Shown: positions 14,513 through 23,030 of the stretch, piece by piece
Layout: every line of letters starts with the position of its first letter
Position numbering within the stretch: the first letter of the stretch is position 1
From: an uncultured Chitinophagales bacterium
Lineage (GTDB): Bacteria > Bacteroidota > Bacteroidia > Chitinophagales > JAHDHT01
Direction of reading: 5' to 3'
Assembly (NCBI GenBank): GCA_938023075.1
Contig: CALHDG010000100.1
Coordinates: 1 to 45,778, forward strand
DNA length: 45,778 nt
Program-made: the position numbers and the translations under genes
Notes under the pieces: generated by a model
Databases searched by the model: none
Seen by the model: the letters and a program-made list of their open reading frames with translations, nothing else
What the model was told of the DNA's origin: nothing

Positions 14513-16111
14513 TTAAAACGATTTCATTAAATTTAATTTTGCCCCCAAAAAATAATACTTCGTATCTAAATTGTAATGTTGATTAATGGATTTAAAAGTT
14601 GATTGGAAATGTGGTCCAAACTCTACTATAAAACCATTGTCAAAATGATAACCCATACCCAAATTAGCCAGATAGCTGATGGATAATCGATCTTTAAAAA
14701 TGGATGGAGCACGCATAGAAAAATCGATGATGTTTTCTTTGTTCCAATCTTCAAATATTTGTCCTTTATAATCGAATTGTACATTAAAAGCCACTCCAAC
14801 ATCAAACCAATAATACCAATATTGTTGTTTAAATGTTTTCCCAAACAATAGCGGTACATTAACTGTTTTGTAGCGATTATATATTCGCTTTACACTTGTT
14901 TTTTCAACAATTTTGTATTTGGCAGAGTCTAAATCATCTACTATCATAAATCTTCCGAGGTAAAATTGAGCATCAAAACGTTCGGTAAGCTGAGCATATT
15001 CTATACCGGAAGATAAACGTATGCCATACTTGAAAGGTTTGCGAACCGATAGCCCAACCCTAAATGATTCAACAAAACTTTCCGAATTTTTTCTTGCATT
15101 TATGTATGACTGAACTAAACTATCATTAATAAAAATTGTGGTATCATTCGAATTTTTAAATTGCCTGAAAGCATATTCATAAGTTGAATAAAAGCCTAAC
15201 TCGAGTAACTTCTTTTTTCCTGGAAAAACCATTTGAGTTGGTGTCGTTTGTAAGATGGACAATTGATGTTGATCATTCAATAAAAAGTGCGTTCTGCTAT
15301 TTAAAAAATCGATTGTCTTTGGTTGATTGTTTATCAATTCCTTTATCAGTAAATTTTCATCTTGCTTATTTAATGAAATAACCTCACTATTGTTTGGTGG
15401 TGTTTTTGATTGATAAGATGTAATTAGATTGCTTCGAATAACGGTTTTATCTATATTATTATCTTTTGTCAACCGCCCATCTGCATCAATTTTTTTCGAT
15501 GACTTATTTGAGCTCGATTGCTTTTTATTAATCTCTTTGTTTATACTTATTGCATTTAAATTTTTAGTAGCTGAGGTTTTATTTGATATCGATACGGGAA
15601 CTAATTTTGTTTTTTCTTTATTGGTTGGCTTTGTATCACTTGATTGATCGCTAAAAGATTGCTTGGTTTGAACTCTCCGGTTAATACTTATCAAATTATC
15701 ATCAATATCTTTTCCTTTTTTTATCTCGTCGTTCTTGGGTATTTTGGCAAGATGCTTTTGCTCATTTTTGACCGAATGCTCATTTTCTTTTTCTATTAAT
15801 TGAATTGAAGGTTGATGAATAGAATTCGTGATAGTTGTAGATGAATTTGAAGTTGAAGTATTCTTTTCGGCAGACATATTATGAGCGGTTAATTCATCTT
15901 TTCTATTGGTTGATTGATTATCTGTTAGATAAAAAGCGGCACTAATAGTCAACAAAACCATTAGAATTCCCAAAGCACCCAACATCCACCAATTATATCC
16001 CGGCTTTCTACGCTTCTTTTGAATATCGCTCCACAAAGCATCGGCATCAATGGGCGAAATATGTCCATCTACTTTATTTTTTATATGCTTTTCTAATTGA
16101 CTTTCCTGCAT
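14513..16111 (-). CDS. Membrane-anchored protein with C-terminal outer-membrane beta-barrel domain, partner of the ECF sigma factor
   Basis: The 532-aa protein has three parts. Residues 1-40 are cytoplasmic and charged. Residues 41-62 (WWMLGALGILMVLLTISAAF) form a single membrane helix. About 65-290 is a low-complexity Asn/Ser/Lys/Thr linker. From about 300 to the end alternating strands such as FRVGLSVRKPFKYGIRLSSG, GYHFDNGFIVEFGPHF and the terminal YFLGAKLNLMKSF look like an outer-membrane beta barrel with a C-terminal Phe. It overlaps the ECF sigma gene by 19 nt, the place where an anti-sigma factor normally lies. A role holding or releasing the sigma factor is inferred from topology and position. 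It might instead be a structural envelope protein. Confidence 0.7.
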   Translation of the reverse strand: MQESQLEKHIKNKVDGHISPIDADALWSDIQKKRRKPGYNWWMLGALGILMVLLTISAAFYLTDNQSTNRKDELTAHNMSAEKNTSTSNSSTTITNSIHQPSIQLIEKENEHSVKNEQKHLAKIPKNDEIKKGKDIDDNLISINRRVQTKQSFSDQSSDTKPTNKEKTKLVPVSISNKTSATKNLNAISINKEINKKQSSSNKSSKKIDADGRLTKDNNIDKTVIRSNLITSYQSKTPPNNSEVISLNKQDENLLIKELINNQPKTIDFLNSRTHFLLNDQHQLSILQTTPTQMVFPGKKKLLELGFYSTYEYAFRQFKNSNDTTIFINDSLVQSYINARKNSESFVESFRVGLSVRKPFKYGIRLSSGIEYAQLTERFDAQFYLGRFMIVDDLDSAKYKIVEKTSVKRIYNRYKTVNVPLLFGKTFKQQYWYYWFDVGVAFNVQFDYKGQIFEDWNKENIIDFSMRAPSIFKDRLSISYLANLGMGYHFDNGFIVEFGPHFQSTFKSINQHYNLDTKYYFLGAKLNLMKSF

Positions 16112-16647
16112 GATACCTCTTTTTCAAGTTCAATAATTTTTTTTCTTAAAATGTTTTTAGCCCGCGCTAAGTTCGATCGGGAAGTCGCTTCATTAATGCT
16201 TAGTTGACCGGCAATTTCTTTGTGGCTAAAGCCATCTATTACTTTTAAATTGAAAACTGTTCTGTATTGCGTGGGTAATTTTGCAATTAAAGCAATAAGC
16301 TCATCGGTACTCATCTTTTCTAAGGCTAAAGGCTCTTTACTTTCTACCTGATTGGCTTCTTCATTAATCGGTATTGCAAATATTTTTTTAGAGCGGTTGT
16401 GTTGCAATGCCACATTAATGGTTACCCTTTTTAACCATGCATCTAACATGCCTTTTGCTACATCATATTGATGGAAATTTTTGAAGATCATGATAAAAGC
16501 ATCTTGTAATAAATCACGAGCATCCATTTCACGATAACAATATCGTCGGCAAATGGTAAATAAAAGACCGGAATACCGCTGCACTAAAGCCTTTTGAGCT
16601 TCTGGTCTTTTATGTTGACAACCTGATATGATGTTGTTTATTTTCAA
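16093..16647 (-). CDS. ECF-family RNA polymerase sigma factor
   Basis: The 184-aa protein has sigma region 2 (RYSGLLFTICRRYCYREM and DARDLLQDAFIMIFKNF, with AWLKRVTINVALQ behind it) and region 4 (LPTQYRTVFNLKVIDGFSHKEI with the helix-turn-helix running to EATSRSNLARAKN). No region 1 or 3 is present, as is typical of extracytoplasmic-function factors. The only start in the right place is TTG at 16647, 8 nt after the lipoprotein stop. It overlaps the membrane-anchored barrel protein by 19 nt. The three genes are probably one transcription unit that responds to an envelope state. The target promoters are unknown. Confidence 0.92.
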   Translation of the reverse strand: MKINNIISGCQHKRPEAQKALVQRYSGLLFTICRRYCYREMDARDLLQDAFIMIFKNFHQYDVAKGMLDAWLKRVTINVALQHNRSKKIFAIPINEEANQVESKEPLALEKMSTDELIALIAKLPTQYRTVFNLKVIDGFSHKEIAGQLSINEATSRSNLARAKNILRKKIIELEKEVSCRKVN

Positions 16648-16655
16648 AAGCTATA

Positions 16656-18431
16656 TTAAAAAGTTCTTAGTGCTTTAAAAGAGCCAGAAATTGGTATAAG
16701 CTCATCATCCATATTATTATCCTTTACCATTCCTTCATAGGTGCCAATAATATAAATATCTTCTTGATCAGAGCTGATTATTTCAACTGCAATATCGCAA
16801 CTTATATCGCCTTTCCAACAAACAATTTCTATATCATCTTCGCCCGAAAAATAGGCAAATGCTCCATTTTCATATACTCCAGCAATATCTCCGCCTAAAT
16901 CTGAATTAACCAATAGCCTCATCGATTTGTAATCTAAAGAGTCAAGACCGGCAGTTTCAGCATAAATAGTAAAAGAAGAAGTGTCACGATAGGTAGTCGC
17001 ATCTTCCATTCTAAATGTTGAACCATTATAATTTAAAGTTATATATGTGTCAAGTTTACTACATAATAATACATCTCCAACATTGGTATTTTCATTTATT
17101 GAAGATTCAAATTTAACAGGTTCATTTCTAATATCATTAACATAATCAACCGCAGTTAAGCTAAAGTTTGTATAACAAGCCGGTACAATAAAAAATCCAT
17201 CACTGTTTGCATAGGTTAAGGTATTACCTTCATCTGCAGAAATGATTACTTGACCATTTGGAATAACTTCTCCTTCGCAACTTAACAATCTACCAGAAAT
17301 AAAATAAAAATCAGATAAGTCAATCTTTATGTCACCTAATGTTATATCATTTGAAAATGCACCTAAATTTTGGCTTATAGAAAAATCTATACAGTCATAA
17401 TTTTTAGAAAATGTTATTTCTAACTCCTCATCTTTAGGTATCCCACCAGAAAATTCTCCTGCATTATTGGTATAATCATAACCTACTAATGCACTATTAG
17501 CTAATTTAATACTAACCGTAATGCCTGCTAAAGGGTTGCCAATTTCATCAATCACTCTGCCTGAAATTTGAACAAGCGGAAATGGTACATCACAATTCCA
17601 AAATGAAAAGTGAGATACCTTACCTTGATATTGGTTGTTAACCAACTCCGCACTCCCTTCTTCTTCCCAATGTCCGGTTTCGATATTATAGTGCCAAAGT
17701 GGAATAGTTGAAGGAGCATTCGTTTGAAGGGTTGGATCTATAGGAAATGAAAGTGTTGCTTCTTTATTATTAGCCAAGTCCAATTGCTGACCATCACTTG
17801 TCTCTAAAGATATACTCATCATGCTATAACTAGCTAATTGTACCAATTCATTACTGGCATTAACTGCTCTTAAATCTCCGGGTATGGCTAATACATCATC
17901 ATTGTTTGCAGGATTAATTAGCCGACCAAAGACCTGAACATCACCGGCATACGGTGTGTCACTTCCTTTTAAAACAAAAGCGTTTTCAGGAAAATCAACT
18001 TCTCCTTCTAAACTTGTACCACTAACTTGAATTGTTCCACCAACAGCGGCATTTATTGTTCCAACCAACTTTTTATCTAACAATTTAATATAAACAATAG
18101 TGTTTGCTTTAGGTTTGGGGTTCACAATTTTTGATACTTCAAAATGTTGGGCAGATTGAACTTTAACAACTGTTCCCGCACCATTTAAAGTCTGTTCTTT
18201 AAACAAAAAGAAGCCATTTTCATCGGTTGTTTGTAGGTCATCATTTAAAATAACAGTGGCATTTTCAACAGGCTCATTGCTTTCGTCAACCACTTGGCCC
18301 GTTATGGAACCTAAAACTTCGTTTTCCATTAAAATGGGGGTTTCAATAACAACATCCGAATCTTTTCTACAAGAAGCGAAACCGAGTATTATTCCAAATA
18401 AAATTATAACTAAAAATCTGATGTTTATCAT
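16656..18431 (-). CDS. Lipoprotein with carboxypeptidase-regulatory-like (Ig-fold) domains
   Basis: The 591-aa protein starts with a lipoprotein signal (hydrophobic 5-18, lipobox GFASC, lipid-attached Cys21). Three segments look like carboxypeptidase-D regulatory folds: GSITGQVVDESNEPVENATV (about 42-61), ISGRVIDEIGNPLAGITVSI (about 290-309), and a weaker one beginning FISGRLLSCEGEVI. Between the first two lies a domain with PLWHYNIETGHWEEEGSA, a pattern seen in secreted matrix-like proteins. No catalytic residues are visible. It is probably anchored in the outer membrane. It is the first gene of the unit with the ECF sigma factor and may be the sensed or sensing envelope component, which is inference. 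Confidence 0.75.
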   Translation of the reverse strand: MINIRFLVIILFGIILGFASCRKDSDVVIETPILMENEVLGSITGQVVDESNEPVENATVILNDDLQTTDENGFFLFKEQTLNGAGTVVKVQSAQHFEVSKIVNPKPKANTIVYIKLLDKKLVGTINAAVGGTIQVSGTSLEGEVDFPENAFVLKGSDTPYAGDVQVFGRLINPANNDDVLAIPGDLRAVNASNELVQLASYSMMSISLETSDGQQLDLANNKEATLSFPIDPTLQTNAPSTIPLWHYNIETGHWEEEGSAELVNNQYQGKVSHFSFWNCDVPFPLVQISGRVIDEIGNPLAGITVSIKLANSALVGYDYTNNAGEFSGGIPKDEELEITFSKNYDCIDFSISQNLGAFSNDITLGDIKIDLSDFYFISGRLLSCEGEVIPNGQVIISADEGNTLTYANSDGFFIVPACYTNFSLTAVDYVNDIRNEPVKFESSINENTNVGDVLLCSKLDTYITLNYNGSTFRMEDATTYRDTSSFTIYAETAGLDSLDYKSMRLLVNSDLGGDIAGVYENGAFAYFSGEDDIEIVCWKGDISCDIAVEIISSDQEDIYIIGTYEGMVKDNNMDDELIPISGSFKALRTF

Positions 18432-18567
18432 CTTTTACATTGAGTTTGAATTAAAAAATACGATTCACTAATTTCAGCTGATATATGGTATATGCAGAAA
18501 GGAACTGAAACGATGCGTGGTTTGGTAAAAAAAAGATGTTGGATAGATCAATTAGTGGATATGAATA

Positions 18568-18790
18568 ACTTAAGTTTCGGTAGTAAAATAATTGCTGTTC
18601 CAATGTAACCTGTTCTATTGTGTTAACAAAAGCACGGGCACTTTACTACAACAAGTGAACAGGTTCGCTTGGATGATTGTATGCTTTATATGTTGAATTA
18701 AGTTTACTTAACCTTATGGAGTACTTCAATTTCCATAAATAATTTATAATTAAGTTATTATGAAATGAATACTACTACCGAAACTTAAGT
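18568..18790. mobile_element. 223-bp MITE with 18-bp perfect terminal inverted repeats and 5-bp target duplication
   Basis: The left end ACTTAAGTTTCGGTAGTA (18568-18585) is the exact reverse complement of the right end (18773-18790). Both are bordered by the direct repeat GAATA (18563-18567 and 18791-18795), the mark of a transposition event. An inner inverted pair, CCTGTTC and GAACAGG, lies around 18609-18615 and 18655-18661. There is no coding frame, so this is a non-autonomous element that needs a transposase elsewhere. It fills most of the gap between the lipoprotein and tamL genes. Confidence 0.9.
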
Positions 18791-18806
18791 GAATAATAAA
18801 GATCAG

Positions 18807-21152
18807 TTAAAAAGGATACCCAATTGCCAAATTAAACACAAAGCGTTCAGGCAGCGGAGGCGAAACAAAACGGTCTTTGCTTATCCATTTAAAACCATCG
18901 TTTCGGTCCCACTGTTTTCTTAAGGGAATGCCTAAATCACCTCTAATAATAAAATAAGAAAAATCTAACCGAAGTCCGGCACCTGTGCCGACAGCAAAGT
19001 CCGTTAAAAAGCGATTGAATTTAAAATTTTGATCAATATTGTTTTCCGGATCTCCCCGGTCGCCAATGTTCCACACATTACCAATGTCTAAAAAAAAGGC
19101 ACCTTCTAAATATTTTGCCATATCGAACCGGTATTCTGCATTAGCTTCTAATTTAATTTCACCGGTTTGATTGGCGAAGGTATTGTTGTCGCTATCCATC
19201 ACATAATCTAAACCAGCACCAACAGTTCTAATTCTAAATGCCCGCAAGCTGTTGGTTCCGCCAACATAATATTGTCGCGAGTTGGGTAATACTTTTGAGT
19301 TGCCAAAGGGGATGCCCATACCGGCAGTAAACCGGGTAGCCAACAAATGTTTTTTAGAAAAGATGCGATAGTACTTTGCCTCCGTATCAAATTTTACAAA
19401 CTGAGCCGTTTTTACCCCAAAGAGTTTTTTATCGCCTTCAGCATCGGCTTCAATAAATGAGTTTAATAAGTTACCGATCAATTCAATGCCTCCTTTAAAA
19501 TAGTAGAAGTGTTTATTATCTTGTTCTAATATTGAATTATATACATAATTATATTTGGTGCCAAATAATAATAAACGATCAAAACTTCTACTTAAAGCCA
19601 AATTCCTTTCCAACTGCTCTTCAAATTCGTCACTTTCATTAAAATAATTAAAATAACTAATTGATATTGGATTTAAGCGATGCTGATGCTTTAAAGTATT
19701 GCTCCATTGATAGCCATAGTTAACACTAAAACTGATGTTGTCATAAAAATCTGTACTTAAATAACTTCCACCACCACCAAAAACGGTTTTAGGATTTAAG
19801 TTAGTTAAATCAAAACTGTTTCTAAAAGGCAGCCAAAAACGTGGAATAGTTAAACTGCTTTGCAAACTGAATTCAAAGGCATTAATTAAACTGGCATCAT
19901 TGCTTCTGTTAATGGGTTCAAATTCCACCCCACCCAGCAAGCTAATTACAAAACGTTCGGCTCCTTTAAAAGCGTTTAAATTATTATGGCTGAGCGCAAC
20001 GGCTGAGCCTAAATTATATACATTTCGTTCGGTGCCAGCCTCTTCTGCGTTAATTTTACTGTTTACTTCTAAGTCTGCCTCAAACTCAATTTTATCTTTA
20101 GTGGTTAAAAATATAATGGCATCTAACGAGTCGTAATTTTCAACTTGGTAAGGATTAATTTGAATATTAACAAATTTGAATATGCCTAAATTAATCAACT
20201 GATTAAGTGTTTTGTTGTAGGTTTCGGTTTTAAATATTTGCCCCTTTCTAAACAAAATTGCTTCCTTTAAGGAAGAGTGCTTCACAATATCTTGCTGATA
20301 AAAATACTGAATGCTGCCAATTTTTACCGAGTCTAAATCAGCTTGCCTTGCGCCTACTGCCGGATTATAATCTGCATAAACCGTTAGGTTTCTAATAAAA
20401 CTTTTTTTGTGTTGGCTAACAGAATCTACATCATTAATCTTTAAGGTAACATCAACTTTAAAATCGTTTTTAGTACTATCAAATTCAAAAATAATATACT
20501 CTTTAGCAAAACGAAAATATCCGCTGTTTTTTGTAGCGTTGGTTAAGCGTTCTCTTTCTTCATTTAAAGTATTGAGCGAAAAAGGTTCATTTGGTTTTAA
20601 CAGACTTTCTTTCATATAAAAATTAACCACCTGGTCTATTGCTCTATTGGTTTTAGGGTAGTTAATTTCACCAAACAAGTATTGATGATTCAGATATACA
20701 TCATAGTTTACTTCTGCTCGTTTATTCAAAATAGTTGGTTCAGCCTCTACCCTATTCACAAAATATCCATTTTTAAACAGATAGTTTTTCATTTTTTCTT
20801 TTGAAGTTTCCACATCAGTTTCATCGAACAACACCGGCTCTTCAGCATACGATTCTTGTAACCAAAGTCCAATTTTTTTTTCGGCTTTTTTGGTTTTATT
20901 ATACATCCAAAGGCGTGGCGCAAAGGTGCTTAAAATACGACGATTCGGCTTTGGAGTGCTTAACTGCTTTAAATCAGCTTCCAAATCACTTTTATTTTTT
21001 ATTTTTTTTGAGGTATGCACTTTTACATAAGCATTCATATACAATACTTCACTTTCTTGTAAATATTTGGTATTGCTACAATTGGAAAAACCCAATATTA
21101 AGCAACAAGTGCCTAATAAAAACCAATATTTATGTATATTTAATGCTTTCAA
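18807..21152 (-). CDS. tamL: Omp85-family outer-membrane assembly lipoprotein TamL
   Basis: The 781-aa protein has a lipoprotein signal with lipobox GFSNC (Cys25). Next come POTRA-like segments (about 110-360; for example KMKNYLFKNGYFVNRVEAEP and TLNQLINLGIFKFVNIQI), then a C-terminal 16-strand-type barrel. The barrel carries the Omp85 signature YYVGGTNSLRAFRIRTVG and ends in AIGYPF, with an aromatic last residue. Lipidated TamA-like proteins of this form are called TamL in Bacteroidetes and help insert outer-membrane proteins, usually together with TamB, which is not next to it here. The only start in frame is TTG at 21152, directly after an upstream stop. Its 5' end abuts a divergent RNA methyltransferase gene with almost no space between them. 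Confidence 0.9.
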   Translation of the reverse strand: MKALNIHKYWFLLGTCCLILGFSNCSNTKYLQESEVLYMNAYVKVHTSKKIKNKSDLEADLKQLSTPKPNRRILSTFAPRLWMYNKTKKAEKKIGLWLQESYAEEPVLFDETDVETSKEKMKNYLFKNGYFVNRVEAEPTILNKRAEVNYDVYLNHQYLFGEINYPKTNRAIDQVVNFYMKESLLKPNEPFSLNTLNEERERLTNATKNSGYFRFAKEYIIFEFDSTKNDFKVDVTLKINDVDSVSQHKKSFIRNLTVYADYNPAVGARQADLDSVKIGSIQYFYQQDIVKHSSLKEAILFRKGQIFKTETYNKTLNQLINLGIFKFVNIQINPYQVENYDSLDAIIFLTTKDKIEFEADLEVNSKINAEEAGTERNVYNLGSAVALSHNNLNAFKGAERFVISLLGGVEFEPINRSNDASLINAFEFSLQSSLTIPRFWLPFRNSFDLTNLNPKTVFGGGGSYLSTDFYDNISFSVNYGYQWSNTLKHQHRLNPISISYFNYFNESDEFEEQLERNLALSRSFDRLLLFGTKYNYVYNSILEQDNKHFYYFKGGIELIGNLLNSFIEADAEGDKKLFGVKTAQFVKFDTEAKYYRIFSKKHLLATRFTAGMGIPFGNSKVLPNSRQYYVGGTNSLRAFRIRTVGAGLDYVMDSDNNTFANQTGEIKLEANAEYRFDMAKYLEGAFFLDIGNVWNIGDRGDPENNIDQNFKFNRFLTDFAVGTGAGLRLDFSYFIIRGDLGIPLRKQWDRNDGFKWISKDRFVSPPLPERFVFNLAIGYPF

Positions 21153-21157
21153 CTTTT

Positions 21158-21916
21158 ATGCTATCTAAAAAAGAAATTCAATTTATACGGTCGCTTAAAT
21201 TAAAAAAATATCGCCAACAACACGGTACTTTTGTTGCTGAAGGTGAAAAGTGGTTAAATGAAATTATTCAAACTCAACATCCGGTTCAACATATTTACCT
21301 TACTACTCAACTTTGGTTTGATAAATTATATTCAATACCTGCATACCGGGGCAAAGTTACGTTAATCAACGATAAGACTTTACAAAAAATTTCGCAGCTT
21401 AAAAGCCCTAACAAAGTACTTTGTCTGTTAAACCAATTTACTCCAGTAATAAATCAAACGCTTTTGAAAAAACATTTCACTATTGTTTGTGATGATGTTA
21501 GCGATCCGGGTAATATGGGCAGCATTATACGATCGGCTTGTTGGTTTGGCTATCCACAAATAATTTGTTCGCCTAATTGTGTGGATATTTACAATGCCAA
21601 AGTAGTGCAAGCCACTATGGGCACTCTGTTAAAAGTCAATATTTTAACTACTCCTCTAATCCCCCTTTTTGATCAAACACCCAACATTCCAATTTATGTA
21701 AGTAGTTTAAACGGGCAATCTTTACAACAATTACAACCGGTAAAGCCTGGTTTTTTAGTAATTGGCAACGAATCGAAAGGGGTGCGACCTATCATCTTGA
21801 ATAAAACCCAACATTTGATAAAAATAGATGGCAGCGGTCAGGCAGAATCGTTAAATGCTTCGGTTGCTGCTGGGGTTTTGATGTATTATTTTAGCCTACC
21901 GAAGGCAGATGATTAG
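21158..21916 (+). CDS. SpoU/TrmH-family RNA methyltransferase
   Basis: The 252-aa protein has an N-terminal substrate-binding part (MLSKKEIQFIRSLKLKKYR) and a SPOUT methyltransferase domain with the three family motifs: DVSDPGNMGSIIRSA (motif 1), GFLVIGNESKGV (motif 2) and GQAESLNASVAAGVLM (motif 3). It uses S-adenosylmethionine to methylate a ribose 2'-OH, probably in rRNA or tRNA; the exact site cannot be told. The start is taken as ATG 21158, where the family begins; ATG 21143 five codons upstream is possible. The frame stays open far upstream, antisense to tamL, but that part is not coding. It is divergent from tamL and converges with purC. Confidence 0.92.
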   Translation: MLSKKEIQFIRSLKLKKYRQQHGTFVAEGEKWLNEIIQTQHPVQHIYLTTQLWFDKLYSIPAYRGKVTLINDKTLQKISQLKSPNKVLCLLNQFTPVINQTLLKKHFTIVCDDVSDPGNMGSIIRSACWFGYPQIICSPNCVDIYNAKVVQATMGTLLKVNILTTPLIPLFDQTPNIPIYVSSLNGQSLQQLQPVKPGFLVIGNESKGVRPIILNKTQHLIKIDGSGQAESLNASVAAGVLMYYFSLPKADD

Positions 21917-21977
21917 AGCCAAAAGCTAGTTGATAAATAACTGACCTTTTCAATGCTGGCAACTCGGTGCTTACTTC

Positions 21978-22940
21978 TCAAAACATCTCCAAAGCCGCCA
22001 ACACATTTTTTTCAATGCGTTGTACAATGCCTTCTTGAGGTTTATCAAATTTAATTTCGTCGGGCATTAGAAAGTTGTACAGTTCGGCATATCTTTTACT
22101 CACACTTAAAATAAAATCATCGGGCATATGGGGCATTTGTTGTCCATCTTTACCTTGAAACTCATGTTCCATCAGCCACTCTCTTACAAATTCTTTGCTT
22201 AACTGTTTTTGCTTTGCTCCTTTATCTTGTCTTTCCTGAAATCCATCTTTATAAAAAAACCGACTTGAATCTGGTGTATGAATTTCATCTATTAAATAGA
22301 TGATATTTTCAAATGTACCGAACTCATACTTGGTATCTACTAAAATCAACCCTTTCTCAAAAGCTAAATTGGCACCACGTTCAAATAACCGACGGGTATA
22401 GTTTTCTAATTGTGTATAATCCGCTTCGTTCACTAAGCCTTGCGCCAAAATTTCTTCGCGGCTAATATCTTCATCGTGTCCAACTTCGGCTTTAGTAGTT
22501 GGTGTAATAATAGGCGTTGGGAAGGGATCATTTTCTTTCATGCCATCGGGCATTTTTACACCACATAAGGTGCGTTCGCCGGTTTTGTAAGTACGCCAAG
22601 CATGGCCAGTTAGGTAACCGCGTATCACCATTTCAACTTTGTATGGTTCGCATTTTCTACCAATCATTACATTGGGGTCTGGCTGGCTCAACATCCAATT
22701 GGGTACTATATCTTCGGTTGCTTGTAAATTGTAGGCGGCTATTCCGTTCAACATTTGTCCTTTAAAAGGGATGGCTCTTGGTAAAATATGATCAAAAGCT
22801 GATATTCTATCGGTTACAACCATCACCATTAAATTATTGTTCAAAAAATATACATCTCTTACTTTGCCAGCATATTTACCGGCTTGATTCGGGAAATTAA
22901 AATTGGTTTCTTTAACCGTACTGTTATCTATATCGTTCAA
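21978..22940 (-). CDS. purC: Phosphoribosylaminoimidazole-succinocarboxamide synthase (SAICAR synthetase)
   Basis: The 320-aa enzyme joins aspartate to CAIR with ATP in purine synthesis. Motifs seen are GKVRDVYFL (nucleotide loop), [22 protein letters not shown] and [14 protein letters not shown]. The length of about 320 aa matches the longer bacterial/yeast-like form. The frame has no ATG before the conserved start region, and the first usable codon is TTG at 22940, only about 10 nt after the predicted transcription start, so the mRNA is nearly leaderless. It is not in an operon with other purine genes here. Confidence 0.96.
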   Translation of the reverse strand: MNDIDNSTVKETNFNFPNQAGKYAGKVRDVYFLNNNLMVMVVTDRISAFDHILPRAIPFKGQMLNGIAAYNLQATEDIVPNWMLSQPDPNVMIGRKCEPYKVEMVIRGYLTGHAWRTYKTGERTLCGVKMPDGMKENDPFPTPIITPTTKAEVGHDEDISREEILAQGLVNEADYTQLENYTRRLFERGANLAFEKGLILVDTKYEFGTFENIIYLIDEIHTPDSSRFFYKDGFQERQDKGAKQKQLSKEFVREWLMEHEFQGKDGQQMPHMPDDFILSVSKRYAELYNFLMPDEIKFDKPQEGIVQRIEKNVLAALEMF

Positions 22941-22956
22941 GGTTTTAAATTTTTGG

Positions 22957-22985
22957 TAAAGATAACCAACGGCTTACATAAACAA
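22957..22985 (-). promoter_or_regulatory. Candidate promoter of purC (TTG - N18 - TATCTTTA)
   Basis: On the minus strand TTG at 22983-22985 is followed after 18 nt by TATCTTTA (22957-22964), one base off TAnnTTTG and one nt short of the common spacing. The -33 end overlaps a 7-bp hairpin (TAAACAA-TAGGG-TTGTTTA, 22979-22997) downstream of the neighbouring gene. Confidence 0.45.
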
Positions 22986-23030
22986 TAGGGTTGTTTATAA
23001 ATTGAAGAAATTGTGGATAGTGTAATAAAC

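Noticed and set aside
20801-21157. Upstream extension of the RNA methyltransferase frame by about 119 codons
   Set aside because: It is antisense to tamL, has no methyltransferase-family content and precedes the conserved N-terminus.
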